A stretch of DNA of 64,000 nucleotides from Prolixibacteraceae bacterium (GCA_003457135.1 DMSQ01000013.1:183701-247700); one strand, 5' to 3'; positions 6,340 to 14,730 are shown, numbered from the stretch's first letter. Notes: generated by a model from the sequence alone, not told the origin. Numbers and translations are program-made.

Positions 6340-8583
6340 ATGCATACGAGGAGGAATTTTATAAAAATCAGCTCATTAGGGTTAGGGGCAACCGCAATTG
6401 TGGGTGGTACCATACATTGGGTCGTGGGCGCCTCTTCTTCCAAAAAACTTTCAGGAGGACTGAATTCCCCACCGGTTTGGAAGAAGGTTCCAACTTACTG
6501 TGAAGTTTGCTTTTGGAAATGCGCCGGATGGTCTTATGTTTCAGAAAAAGGACAAATTCAGAAAATTATCGGGAATGATAACGATCCGCAGTGTAACGGG
6601 CGTCTTTGTCCGCGCGGCACTGGCGGCGTTGGGATGTTTACCGATCCCGACCGCCTGAAAACACCTTTAATGCGTGTCACAAAAAATGGAGAGCAAACTT
6701 ACCGCGAAGCCAGTTGGGATGAAGCGCTTGATTTCATCGCCAAAAAGATGAAGGAAATTGGCGAAAAGCATGGACCGGAAAGCATGGCGCTATTCAACCA
6801 TGGCAGCTCGGGCAAATATTTTACCCAACTGTTGAATGCTTACGGATCAACCAATATTACTGCGCCTTCATTTGCCCAATGCCGCGGCCCGCGCGATACC
6901 GGTTTCGAACTCACCTTTGGCGAATCGGTTAGCAGTCCCGAAGTAACAGATATCCGCGATACACGTTGCCTGGTACTGATTGGGTCGCATCTTGGAGAAA
7001 ATATGCACAACGGTCAGGTTCAGGAAATGTCGGAAGCCATTGATAAAGGAGCGGCCATCATTACTGTTGATCCGCGATTATCAACAGCCGCAAGTAAATC
7101 GAAATACTGGCTGCCCATCAAACCATCAACCGATTTGGCCCTTTTGCTATCCTGGATTCACGTGCTCATTTACGATGACCTGTACAACAAGGAATATATT
7201 TCAAAATATGCAGAAGGCTTCGACGAATTAAAGGAACATGTACGGAATTTCACTCCTGAATGGGCCTATGGAATAACCACATTAAAACCAGAGCTTATTC
7301 GCAACACAGCCCGCGAAATGGCCAATGCAGCTCCTGCAACCATCATCCATCCCGGGCGGCATACGACCTGGTACGGCGACGATGTACAACGCTCGCGTGC
7401 CATAGCCATCCTGAACGCTTTGTTAGGCTCATGGGGAAACCGGGGCGGAATTTTCTTCAAGGAAGGAATTAAAGTTCCTGAATTTCCACGCCCTGAATTT
7501 CCAAAGCCAAAATGGTCGTGGCAGGATACCCTGAACGGAAGGTATCCACATGCAAAAGAATCAATTACCAATACCATAATTGAAGCGTCAATTCCCGGAG
7601 AAGGAAATTCTCATCAGATAAAAGGCTGGATCGTTTCGGGTACTAACCTCATCGTTGCGATACCATTGAAAGAGCAATTGATGAAAGCCATGCAATCGCT
7701 GGAATTACTGGTTGTTGTTGATACCATGCCTATGGAAATTACCGGTTATGCCGATGTGGTTTTGCCTGAATGTACTTACCTGGAACGGTACGACGACCTT
7801 CGCGCTACCCCTCACCGCGAGCCAACCCTTGCATTGCGAATGCCTGCTGTTGAACCCATGTATGAAACGAAACCGGCCTGGTGGATCGCGAAACAGATTG
7901 GCGAACGGTTAGGTCTGGGCGCTTATTTTAACTTTTCAGATTTTAAAGAAGTAATTGACTGGCAACTGAAACAACTGGGTTTGTCGCCCGAAGAGATGGA
8001 ACGCATTGGTGTAAAAAAGTATCCGCGTAAAACCCCTGCCTACATCGAACCCGGTTCAGATCATAAATTCAAAACCGCTTCAGGAAAAATACAATTGTAT
8101 TCGAAAGAATTGGTTGAATCAGGGTTTGAGCCTATGCCTGTTTATACGAAACATCCTCAACCCGAAGAAGGCTATTACCGGCTGATATACGGGCGGGCGC
8201 CAATGCACACTTTCAGCCGTACAGCTAACAACAGGAACCTGGTGGCGTTGATGCCTGAAAATGCGGTTTGGGTAAATCCGCAGGTGGCTGAATTGTGGGG
8301 CCTGAAAAAAGACCAGTATGTATGGTTGAAGAATCAGGATGGCGTGGTTTCCAATTTCCCGGTGAAGGTTCGTGTTACAGAGCGCATTCGCTGGGATTCG
8401 GTTTATATTGTACATGGATTCGGTCACCACCATAAACCGCTGACTTACGCTTTTGGACGGGGAGTGAACGATACTGAACTAATAACAAACGTGATGACTG
8501 ATCCAATCATGGGCGGAACCGGAATGCGCGGAAACTTCGTCACCTTTTTGAAAGACGAACCTAAGAAGGAGGCTAAACTATGA
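6340..8583 (+). CDS. Molybdopterin oxidoreductase catalytic subunit (PsrA/PhsA-like)
   Basis: This 747-residue member of the DMSO-reductase superfamily has a size close to polysulfide and thiosulfate reductases. The start at 6340 opens a twin-arginine signal (RRNFIKISSLG), so the enzyme works outside the cytoplasmic membrane. An N-terminal [4Fe-4S] site follows: CEVCFWKC, then CNGRLCPRG. The residue at the expected molybdenum-ligand position appears to be the Cys in FAQCRGPRD, as in PsrA-type enzymes. The C-terminal molybdopterin-binding domain is complete. The FeS subunit start overlaps the stop (ATGA), and NrfD-like, YeeE and rhodanese-like genes follow, so a sulfur substrate (polysulfide, thiosulfate or tetrathionate) is likely. 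That is inferred from neighbours; arsenic or selenium oxyanions cannot be excluded. Confidence 0.85.
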   Translation: MHTRRNFIKISSLGLGATAIVGGTIHWVVGASSSKKLSGGLNSPPVWKKVPTYCEVCFWKCAGWSYVSEKGQIQKIIGNDNDPQCNGRLCPRGTGGVGMFTDPDRLKTPLMRVTKNGEQTYREASWDEALDFIAKKMKEIGEKHGPESMALFNHGSSGKYFTQLLNAYGSTNITAPSFAQCRGPRDTGFELTFGESVSSPEVTDIRDTRCLVLIGSHLGENMHNGQVQEMSEAIDKGAAIITVDPRLSTAASKSKYWLPIKPSTDLALLLSWIHVLIYDDLYNKEYISKYAEGFDELKEHVRNFTPEWAYGITTLKPELIRNTAREMANAAPATIIHPGRHTTWYGDDVQRSRAIAILNALLGSWGNRGGIFFKEGIKVPEFPRPEFPKPKWSWQDTLNGRYPHAKESITNTIIEASIPGEGNSHQIKGWIVSGTNLIVAIPLKEQLMKAMQSLELLVVVDTMPMEITGYADVVLPECTYLERYDDLRATPHREPTLALRMPAVEPMYETKPAWWIAKQIGERLGLGAYFNFSDFKEVIDWQLKQLGLSPEEMERIGVKKYPRKTPAYIEPGSDHKFKTASGKIQLYSKELVESGFEPMPVYTKHPQPEEGYYRLIYGRAPMHTFSRTANNRNLVALMPENAVWVNPQVAELWGLKKDQYVWLKNQDGVVSNFPVKVRVTERIRWDSVYIVHGFGHHHKPLTYAFGRGVNDTELITNVMTDPIMGGTGMRGNFVTFLKDEPKKEAKL

Positions 8584-9113
8584 GATATGCAATGGCTATT
8601 GATACCCGGAAATGCGTTGGCTGCAGCGATTGTGTGGTGGCCTGCCAGACCGAAAACAATGTCCCGGTGGGTTTCTGCCGCGACTGGGTGGTTGAAGTTG
8701 TTGACGGAACCTATCCGAATGTAAGCATCGAACTTCGCACCGAACGCTGCAATCATTGCGACAATTCTCCCTGCGTTCGTTGTTGCCCGACCGGCGCCAG
8801 TCATATAGAAGATGGCGGGATCGTGTTGGTTAATCCGAACAAGTGTATTGGTTGTGGCGCGTGCATACAGTCGTGTCCTTACGATGCCCGCTATTCGCAT
8901 CCTGATGGCTATGTTGACAAATGTACTTTTTGCATTCACCGTGTTCGTGAAGGTAAAAATCCTGCCTGTGTGAGCGTTTGCCCAACCAGTTGCATGCACT
9001 TTGGCGATCTCGACGATCCGAATTCGAAAATAGTTAATGTGCTGAAGAACCGGAAATTCAAATCTCTGGCTCCTGAAGCAGGAACCAAACCACAGATATT
9101 TTATCTGGTTTAA
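8580..9113 (+). CDS. Four-cluster ferredoxin subunit (PsrB/DmsB-like)
   Basis: This 177-residue electron-transfer subunit has cysteine groups for four [4Fe-4S] clusters: CVGCSDCVVAC, CNHCDNSPCVRCC, CIGCGACIQSC, and CTFC with the later CVSVC. It has no signal peptide of its own and would be exported with the Tat-bearing catalytic subunit. Its ATG overlaps the stop codon of the catalytic subunit by 4 nt, and the NrfD-like gene starts 9 nt after its own stop, so the three are co-translated. It links the molybdenum site to the quinone-reactive membrane subunit. Confidence 0.9.
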   Translation: MRYAMAIDTRKCVGCSDCVVACQTENNVPVGFCRDWVVEVVDGTYPNVSIELRTERCNHCDNSPCVRCCPTGASHIEDGGIVLVNPNKCIGCGACIQSCPYDARYSHPDGYVDKCTFCIHRVREGKNPACVSVCPTSCMHFGDLDDPNSKIVNVLKNRKFKSLAPEAGTKPQIFYLV

Positions 9114-9122
9114 ATAAAATAC

Positions 9123-10064
9123 ATGAAAGAAGAATTATTCGCAAGCGGACGAAACATCCCGAATATAGACCCTTATCTGAATATCTGGCACTGGCAGATT
9201 CCCATATACCTTTTCCTGGGCGGCCTTGCTGCCGGGATCCTTGTTTTTGCCAGTGTGTTTTACCTCATGGGCAAAGAAAATAAGATGCCGGCAACTGTCA
9301 AAAAAGCGCCCATGCTGGTGCCTTTTATCCTGATCATCGGACTGTTCATGTTGTTTCTCGACCTGAAACACAAACTCTGGTTCTGGCAGTTATATACAAC
9401 GATTCGCCTGGAATCGCCAATGGGCTGGGGCTCCTGGGTCTTAATGATTATTACTCCGATTTCAATAGTCTGGTCATTCAGTTATATCCGTGAGATATTT
9501 CCAAAATGGAATTGGAAATTCAAGTTTCTGAAGACATTTGAAGCATGGGTAATTAGGAACAGAAAATTCATAGCCTGGCCAATGGCAATTTATGCGGTTA
9601 TTCTAGGCATTTATACCGGAATTTTACTTTCGGCATTCAATGCCCGCCCATTGTGGAATACCTCTATCCTCGGGCCATTGTTTCTGGTCTCCGGTATGTC
9701 AACCGGTGCAGCCACCATCATCCTTATGAGTAAGGATCATAAAGAACGAAAAATAATGGGGCGCATAGATATCCTGCTCATCATTATTGAGCTTTTCTTT
9801 ATCATACACCTGTTCATGGGTTTTCTGGCCGGATCGGAAGCACAGATTAATGCGGCAAATCTTTTTCTTGGTGGAAAATTCACAGCGCCGTTCTTTACGT
9901 TTGTGGTCATTCTTGGCCTGATTTTCCCTGCTGTACTCGAAATTTTTGAACTGAAGGGATACAAGGTCCCCATTCTTATTCCAGCCGTACTAATCCTTTT
10001 AGGAGGATTGATTTTCAGGTTCCTGATGGTTGAAGCCGGGCAGATTACGAGGTACCTTTATTGA
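9123..10064 (+). CDS. NrfD/PsrC-like quinone-reactive membrane subunit
   Basis: This 313-residue integral membrane protein has about eight hydrophobic segments (for example IYLFLGGLAAGILVFASV near residue 30). Its length is close to PsrC (~318). The family passes electrons between the quinone pool and the four-cluster ferredoxin subunit. It is the third gene of the PsrABC-like operon. A heptad repeat array begins 3 nt after its stop codon and separates it from the YeeE genes. The direction of electron flow (reductase or oxidase) cannot be told from the sequence. Confidence 0.88.
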   Translation: MKEELFASGRNIPNIDPYLNIWHWQIPIYLFLGGLAAGILVFASVFYLMGKENKMPATVKKAPMLVPFILIIGLFMLFLDLKHKLWFWQLYTTIRLESPMGWGSWVLMIITPISIVWSFSYIREIFPKWNWKFKFLKTFEAWVIRNRKFIAWPMAIYAVILGIYTGILLSAFNARPLWNTSILGPLFLVSGMSTGAATIILMSKDHKERKIMGRIDILLIIIELFFIIHLFMGFLAGSEAQINAANLFLGGKFTAPFFTFVVILGLIFPAVLEIFELKGYKVPILIPAVLILLGGLIFRFLMVEAGQITRYLY

Positions 10065-10067
10065 TCC

Positions 10068-10140
10068 GGGTTACGGGTTACGGGATACGGGTTGCGGGGT
10101 ACGAGTTACGGGATTAACACGCAACCCGAAACCCGAAACA
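10068..10140. repeat. Heptad repeat array, GGGTTAC family
   Basis: Seven exact-length 7-mers follow the NrfD stop after 3 nt: GGGTTAC twice, GGGATAC, GGGTTGC, GGGGTAC, GAGTTAC, GGGATTA. Then comes an inverted stretch (GCAACCCGAAACCCG) able to fold back on them. The same 7-mer family abuts the stop codon of the carbonic anhydrase-like gene at 53381-53443. Confidence 0.8.
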
Positions 10141-10165
10141 AATTAAACTATAAAACACATCATAA

Positions 10166-10693
10166 ATGAAAAAATCTAAATATGACGGATCGTTCTACCT
10201 CAACCCATATCTGGGCGGAGCGATATTGGGGACTGTCCTTTTGCTTTCGTTTTACCTTTCGGGCCGTGGACTTGGCGCCAGCGGCGCTGTGAAAAATACG
10301 GTTGCTGCAACTGTAAATATTATTGCACCGCAACATGTTGAGCAATCAGCCTATTACAGTCAGTTTGCCGGTGGCGATAAAAAACCGATGAGCAACTGGC
10401 TTATCTATGAAGTACTTGGAGTTTTGGCAGGAGCATTTATTTCAGGAATTGTATTTAACCGGCTGAAACTGAAAGTGGAACATTCGCCCAAAATCACATC
10501 TCGCCGGCGGCTTTTGTTTGCATTGGCAGGTGGCCTTGTTTTTGGATTTGGCGCACAGCTTGCCCGAGGATGTACCAGTGGCGCTGCCCTGAGCGGGATG
10601 GCTGTTTTATCGCTTGGCGGATACATTACGATGGTTGCCATTTTCGGAACGGCTTTCGTGGTTGCATGGATTTTTCGTAAAAACTGGATTTAA
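10166..10693 (+). CDS. YeeE/YedE sulfur transporter, N-terminal half
   Basis: This 175-residue membrane protein is one half of a YeeE/YedE (DUF395, TsuA-like) transporter; the next gene encodes the other half. The family takes up thiosulfate or related sulfane-sulfur compounds by relaying them across conserved cysteines. The diagnostic stretch here is GAQLARGCTSGAALSG, with the functional Cys. An N-terminal membrane segment (~18-33) is followed by a polar loop (~45-75). The usual bacterial protein is one chain of about 350 residues; here it is split in two. It lies between the PsrABC-like genes and two rhodanese-like genes. Direction of transport is not shown by the sequence. Confidence 0.85.
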   Translation: MKKSKYDGSFYLNPYLGGAILGTVLLLSFYLSGRGLGASGAVKNTVAATVNIIAPQHVEQSAYYSQFAGGDKKPMSNWLIYEVLGVLAGAFISGIVFNRLKLKVEHSPKITSRRRLLFALAGGLVFGFGAQLARGCTSGAALSGMAVLSLGGYITMVAIFGTAFVVAWIFRKNWI

Positions 10694-10711
10694 CCCTTTA
10701 AGTTAAAAATT

Positions 10712-11305
10712 ATGATCGGACCAATCATTTCATCAGGAATAGTCTCCCCGGCCTGGGATCCAATATTTGCAGTTATACTAGGCATGGGTTTTGGCTTTGC
10801 GCTCGAATCGTCGGGGTTTTCTTCATCACGGAAGATTATCGGCACCTTCTTCGGCTACGATTTTGTGGTGGTAAAAGTATTCTTCACCGCGGCAATTGTA
10901 GCTTCTGTAGGTTTGCTTTATTTGAATTACTTCGGACTGGTTGACTTCTCACAGCTTTACATTCAGCCCACCTTTCTGACTTCTGCAATTGTTGGCGGAG
11001 TCATCATGGGAATTGGTTTCGCGATGGCTGGTTTTTGCCCCGGAACGAGCTTATGCGCTGCAGCAGTTGGGCGAATTGACGGACTTGTTTTCTTCGGAGG
11101 GATGTTCATTGGCGTTTTTATCTTTTCTGAATCTTTTTCGTTCATCGAAAATATGTTCTATAGTGGTTCACAGGGCGCTAAAATGATTAATACCGCCTTT
11201 GGGATTTCACCCGAACTGTTCACTTTATTCCTCGTTTTAGCCGCTGTGGGCATGTTCTTCGGAGCTGCATGGGTTCAGAAAAAAGTAAAGAAAGTTGAAT
11301 ATTAA
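10712..11305 (+). CDS. YeeE/YedE sulfur transporter, C-terminal half
   Basis: This 197-residue partner of the preceding gene starts 18 nt after it. The conserved signature is GFCPGTSLCAAAVGRIDGL, with two cysteines in the position used for sulfur relay in TsuA-type proteins. There are five to six hydrophobic segments (starting near residues 12, 45, 80, 115, 150 and 175). It ends with KKVKKVEY, a basic tail expected to be cytoplasmic. The rhodanese-like gene starts 10 nt after its stop, so all are one transcript. The two halves probably assemble into one channel. Confidence 0.85.
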   Translation: MIGPIISSGIVSPAWDPIFAVILGMGFGFALESSGFSSSRKIIGTFFGYDFVVVKVFFTAAIVASVGLLYLNYFGLVDFSQLYIQPTFLTSAIVGGVIMGIGFAMAGFCPGTSLCAAAVGRIDGLVFFGGMFIGVFIFSESFSFIENMFYSGSQGAKMINTAFGISPELFTLFLVLAAVGMFFGAAWVQKKVKKVEY

Positions 11306-11315
11306 GCTCTAAACT

Positions 11316-11939
11316 ATGGAAAGAAAATATACAATACTTGCTATCCTTCTGATTGTGCTCGCCCTGGGCCTGGTAATACTTCCGAAAGAGAAGAGACAGA
11401 AGGAAATTGATCCCAAATTACTGCTTTCGGCCGTTATCGAGAATTCGCGTTATTTATCTGTTGATGAGGTTACTCACCGGATTATTGAGAACGATCCCAC
11501 CCTGATGCTGATTGACTTGCGACCGGGTGATCAATTTAAGCAGTTTGCCCTATCGGGAGCTATCAATATTCAAACCGATTCACTTCTGTCGGCTTCTACT
11601 TTGGAACTTTTAAACCAGCCCGGGAAAGATAAAATATGGTATGCCAATTCTGATTTGATTTCAGAAAAAGCATGGCTGATTGCAACACGCCATTCTGTAA
11701 ACCGGATATACATCATGAAAGGCGGAATGAATGAATGGTTCAACACCATCATCAAACCTGGCGATGTTTCAAACACAGCATCATCGGCTGATCTCGACAG
11801 GTTGAGCTTCAGGAATGCTGCCCGCCGGTATTTTATTGGGGCCGGACAAACTCCGGAAATGCCAATAGCTAAAAAAACACCTGAAAAAGTTAATTTCATA
11901 CGGAAAGCGCCGGAGGCAACTTCAGGAGGAGGTTGCTGA
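11316..11939 (+). CDS. Membrane-anchored rhodanese-like protein with SGGGC tail (1)
   Basis: This 207-residue protein has an N-terminal membrane anchor (residues ~5-24, ILAILLIVLALGLVIL) and an outward-facing rhodanese fold. The fold is recognisable by LIDLRPGDQFKQFALSGAINI and by MKGGMNEWF. The catalytic loop, normally a Cys-containing CxxGxR, reads WYANSDLISE and has no cysteine, so it cannot be a normal sulfurtransferase. The only cysteine is the last residue, in a flexible SGGGC tail shared with the next protein. I infer that the tail Cys may carry sulfur near the YeeE transporter; this is untested. Confidence 0.75.
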   Translation: MERKYTILAILLIVLALGLVILPKEKRQKEIDPKLLLSAVIENSRYLSVDEVTHRIIENDPTLMLIDLRPGDQFKQFALSGAINIQTDSLLSASTLELLNQPGKDKIWYANSDLISEKAWLIATRHSVNRIYIMKGGMNEWFNTIIKPGDVSNTASSADLDRLSFRNAARRYFIGAGQTPEMPIAKKTPEKVNFIRKAPEATSGGGC

Positions 11940-11984
11940 CAGTTCCATTAATACGAGAATAACAATCTTTTATAATATCAGACT

Positions 11985-12575
11985 ATGAACCGTTTTATTA
12001 AATCAAATAAACTCTGGTTGAGTTTACTCGGACTGGCAGTTATCATCGTTTTTTTTGCCTTCCTGTTCAGGCCCAAAACCATTGATTTCAAAATTACTGC
12101 CGTTCAGGCTCTGAAACTGATTAACGAACCCCAAATGCAGGTTTCATTTGCAGATATGGCCGGTAAACAACTCATTGATATCCGTTCTGCCGAATTATTC
12201 GCACAGGGGCATCCGGAACCCGCCATTAATATTCCAATGCGTAACCTGCTCGATGAAGAATCCATTGAGTTGTTCGATCGTCTGCTGGAGAGCGGACAGG
12301 AAGCAGTTATTTACGGAAGTGATGAATTGCAGGCGACTGCTCCGTTCCTGTTTCTTCAACAATTGGGTTACACGAATGTAAAATATTTACACGGAGGAAT
12401 AACTGATACCGGAGAATTCCAGGTTCCTGAGCTGACCTCGACCGAAGTATCGGTAGTGGATACTGCTGCCATACGGATGAAACCAGAGTTGGTAAAAGCG
12501 CCGGAAACTGAAAAAAAGAAACCTCAGGTGGTTGTCCCGGTCCGTAAGGAAGTATCTTCAGGAGGAGGGTGCTGA
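11985..12575 (+). CDS. Membrane-anchored rhodanese-like protein with SGGGC tail (2)
   Basis: This 196-residue paralogue of the preceding protein starts 45 nt after it. It has an N-terminal anchor (residues ~11-28, LSLLGLAVIIVFFAFLF) and a rhodanese-like domain (LIDIRSAELFAQGHPEPAINI, then KYLHGG). The loop that should hold the active cysteine reads VIYGSDELQ. As in its neighbour, the only cysteine is the C-terminal one in SSGGGC, after a Pro/Lys-rich linker. The two proteins have diverged strongly elsewhere, so the shared tail and the shared loss of the active Cys look selected. A strong terminator follows at 12653. Confidence 0.75.
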   Translation: MNRFIKSNKLWLSLLGLAVIIVFFAFLFRPKTIDFKITAVQALKLINEPQMQVSFADMAGKQLIDIRSAELFAQGHPEPAINIPMRNLLDEESIELFDRLLESGQEAVIYGSDELQATAPFLFLQQLGYTNVKYLHGGITDTGEFQVPELTSTEVSVVDTAAIRMKPELVKAPETEKKKPQVVVPVRKEVSSGGGC

Positions 12576-12652
12576 AAAATATGTTCCATTAGAAGTAACT
12601 TAAATTTAAATACCTTAAATATAAAGTGCATCCGCTGGTGCGAATAGGACAG

Positions 12653-12686
12653 GAGCCATTCATCTTGAATGGCTCTTTTTTCTTTT
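12653..12686 (+). terminator. Rho-independent terminator of the PsrABC/YeeE/rhodanese operon
   Basis: A perfect 10-bp stem (GAGCCATTCA and its complement) with a TCT loop is followed by TTTTTTCTTTT. It ends the plus-strand transcript and separates it from the next operon. Confidence 0.9.
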
Positions 12687-12729
12687 GTTTCCAACATGAT
12701 TATCAGTTAGTTAAATCATAGGTATTGCA

Positions 12730-12753
12730 TTTTTCAACAGTGTTTAATAAATA
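12730..12753. promoter_or_regulatory. Palindromic operator candidate 1
   Basis: TTTTTCAACAGTGTTTAATAAA contains TTCAACA and TGTTTAA as near-symmetric arms around one base. The same two half-sites recur at 12816-12845. It lies ~245 bp before the gene at 12998, in a region without a credible gene. Confidence 0.4.
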
Positions 12754-12815
12754 CACAATTCAAATAAATTATTGTATATCAATACATTAAAAAATTTTGC
12801 GAAAACTATTGTATA

Positions 12816-12845
12816 TTTATTCAACACTACAATGTGTTTAATAAA
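12816..12845. promoter_or_regulatory. Palindromic operator candidate 2 (30 bp)
   Basis: TTTATTCAACAC, a 6-nt centre TACAAT, and GTGTTTAATAAA form 12-bp arms with one mismatch. This symmetry in AT-rich DNA is what a dimeric regulator would bind. The position, ~60 bp before a sigma-54-like site and ~150 bp before the gene start, suits an enhancer for the NtrC-type regulator encoded at 19521-20861. The link is an inference. Confidence 0.5.
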
Positions 12846-12902
12846 CAAACAAAATAAACACAAACAACTACTAATCAATCGAATATATCAAAGTTTTCTT
12901 AT

Positions 12903-12918
12903 TGGCATTGGATTTGAA
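12903..12918 (+). promoter_or_regulatory. Possible sigma-54 (-24/-12) promoter
   Basis: TGGCATT-GGAT-TTGAA matches TGGCACG-N4-TTGCA in the -24 box and all but one core base of the -12 box (C is A). It would start transcription ~70 nt before the ATG at 12998. The mismatch in the -12 GC makes this only a candidate. Confidence 0.3.
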
Positions 12919-12997
12919 TTGGACGTTGCAGGATTGTGGATTTCAAGATTAATCGTAACAATCCGGTAAACAGATAACCAATTTAAATATCAATATC

Positions 12998-14692
12998 ATG
13001 AGAACTATTCTATTCCTGATCATCGGGTCGTCACTTTTGTATTTTTGCCCTGTTGGATTATGCAGTACTGCTGATAGCCACCAGCAAGGAGTTCAAACAA
13101 ATATCTCCGGATCGAATTCTTTAAATATATTGTGTTCTCCTGAGTTGAACAGTCTTACAACTTCCTGGGCAAATGAATTTGTCAAATTAAATCCATCACA
13201 GAAAATTATTGTCGGTAACTTCACTGATAAGCAATCTATTAGCGGCTCCTGCATTAACTTTGTTTCAGATAGAAATTCAGCATTAATAAATGATAAAACG
13301 ACCTGGAAGATGATTTTAGGCCGTGATGCATTGGTGCCAATCATCAATAGTAAAAATCCGATGCTGGAAGAAATCTGTCGCCAGGGAATTTCAGCGGAAG
13401 AATTTGCACAACTATTCACTGACAATGAAAATCAAAATTTGGAGAACTTGTTTCAAGTTGATCAAAAAGTTTCTTTCCGTTATTATATCACTGACAACGA
13501 ATCGGTAAAAGCAAGTATCATCAGTTTTACCAAAATTAATTCAGATGATTTAAAGGCATCAATAATGAAAACAGCAGAAGAGGTTGTGGCTGCTGTGCAA
13601 AAAGATATTTATGCCCTGGGCTTTTGCAAGTTGATTGATGTAAGGGATCCAAAAACGAATGAAGTTTTGGAAGGCATTAAGCTGATACCGATAGACAAAA
13701 ACAATAATGGACGGATTGATCACTTCGAAAACATTTACAGTAGTCTGGATGCATTTAACAGGGGTGTATGGATTGGTAAATATCCAAATTCGTTATGCGG
13801 AAATATATATGCCATTTCTACATCGAAACCTACAGATAAAAATGCACTCGAATTTCTGACCTGGATCAATACTGCCGGACAACAATTCCTTAATGCCAAC
13901 GGATACAGCAACCTGGTAAGCAGTGAGAGACAGGCAAATCTTGAAGCATTGGCAGAACCACAAAACGACCAGGCTCAAAACCAAAAGCCTTTATTATCAA
14001 CGGCCTGGCTTATTGTATTGATTGCCTTTGTGATATCAGTCATTATCTTAATTAGAGTTGTCAGATATATTAAAAACAGAAAATTAAGCGAGTTGGATGA
14101 AGATATTGAAATTACTCCTGCATTTGATGAAAATTCTATACTTGCCCCAAAAGGCCTCTACTTCGACAAATCACATACCTGGGCTTTTATGGAACCAGAT
14201 GGAAATGTGAAAATAGGTCTTGACGACTTTATGCAGCATGTAACAGGTCTGCTCACCCGCATCAAAATGAAAGAACCCGGAGAAAAGGTAAGAAAGGGCG
14301 AGAAGATCATGACTATCATTCAAAATGGGAAACAATTGGATATTTCATCACCTGTTTCAGGAACAATTATAGAAAAGAATCAAGCTCTTGCTGAAGATTC
14401 ATCGCTTATAAACTCCAATCCCTATTCTACAGGTTGGGTGTATATGATTGAACCCAAAAATTGGTTGAGAGAAATTCAATTCATGTTCATGGCCGAAAAA
14501 TACAGAGAATGGCTTCAGGATGAATTCATCCGGCTTAAAGATTTTCTGGCATCTTACCTCAGGTCAAACAAAACAGTTTACGCCCATATCATTCTTCAGG
14601 ATGGTGGCGAACTCACCGACAATGTTCTGGCCGATTTCGGTCCGGAAGTTTGGGAAGATTTTCAAATGAAATTTATTGATACTTCCAAATAA
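12998..14692 (+). CDS. Periplasmic binding protein fused to a cytoplasmic GcvH-like domain
   Basis: This 564-residue protein has an unusual layout. Residues 1-23 are a signal peptide. Residues ~40-310 form an extracytoplasmic PstS-like substrate-binding domain (LNILCSPELNSLTTSWANEF at its start). Residues ~330-350 are a membrane helix followed by basic residues, so the rest is cytoplasmic. Residues ~378-490 resemble glycine-cleavage H protein (SHTWAFMEPDGNVKIGLDD, SSPVSGTI, NSNPYSTGWVYMI). A C-terminal extension (LQDGGEL, WEDFQ) follows. A lysine lies near the lipoyl site (QNGKQLD) but one position closer to the SPVSG motif than in true GcvH. The GcvH-like domain and extension are shared with 16853-17623. 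It heads an operon with HybA- and HybB-like genes. The role is unknown. Confidence 0.75.
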   Translation: MRTILFLIIGSSLLYFCPVGLCSTADSHQQGVQTNISGSNSLNILCSPELNSLTTSWANEFVKLNPSQKIIVGNFTDKQSISGSCINFVSDRNSALINDKTTWKMILGRDALVPIINSKNPMLEEICRQGISAEEFAQLFTDNENQNLENLFQVDQKVSFRYYITDNESVKASIISFTKINSDDLKASIMKTAEEVVAAVQKDIYALGFCKLIDVRDPKTNEVLEGIKLIPIDKNNNGRIDHFENIYSSLDAFNRGVWIGKYPNSLCGNIYAISTSKPTDKNALEFLTWINTAGQQFLNANGYSNLVSSERQANLEALAEPQNDQAQNQKPLLSTAWLIVLIAFVISVIILIRVVRYIKNRKLSELDEDIEITPAFDENSILAPKGLYFDKSHTWAFMEPDGNVKIGLDDFMQHVTGLLTRIKMKEPGEKVRKGEKIMTIIQNGKQLDISSPVSGTIIEKNQALAEDSSLINSNPYSTGWVYMIEPKNWLREIQFMFMAEKYREWLQDEFIRLKDFLASYLRSNKTVYAHIILQDGGELTDNVLADFGPEVWEDFQMKFIDTSK

Positions 14693-14730
14693 CTGAGTTA
14701 ACTATTTCAATCCAGATAAAAAAAAATGTT

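Noticed and set aside
8445..8999. A 184-codon frame antisense to the ferredoxin subunit gene
   Set aside because: It is a shadow of a GC-rich coding region; the sense strand encodes a clear four-cluster ferredoxin.
12919..12930. Perfect -12-like TTGCA at 12926-12930
   Set aside because: The matching -24 position reads TTGAAT and lacks GG, so the alternative at 12903-12918 is preferred.
12772..12969. A 65-codon open frame before the GcvH operon
   Set aside because: It is AT-rich, lacks any recognisable domain and runs through the palindromes and the sigma-54-like site, so it is more likely regulatory DNA.
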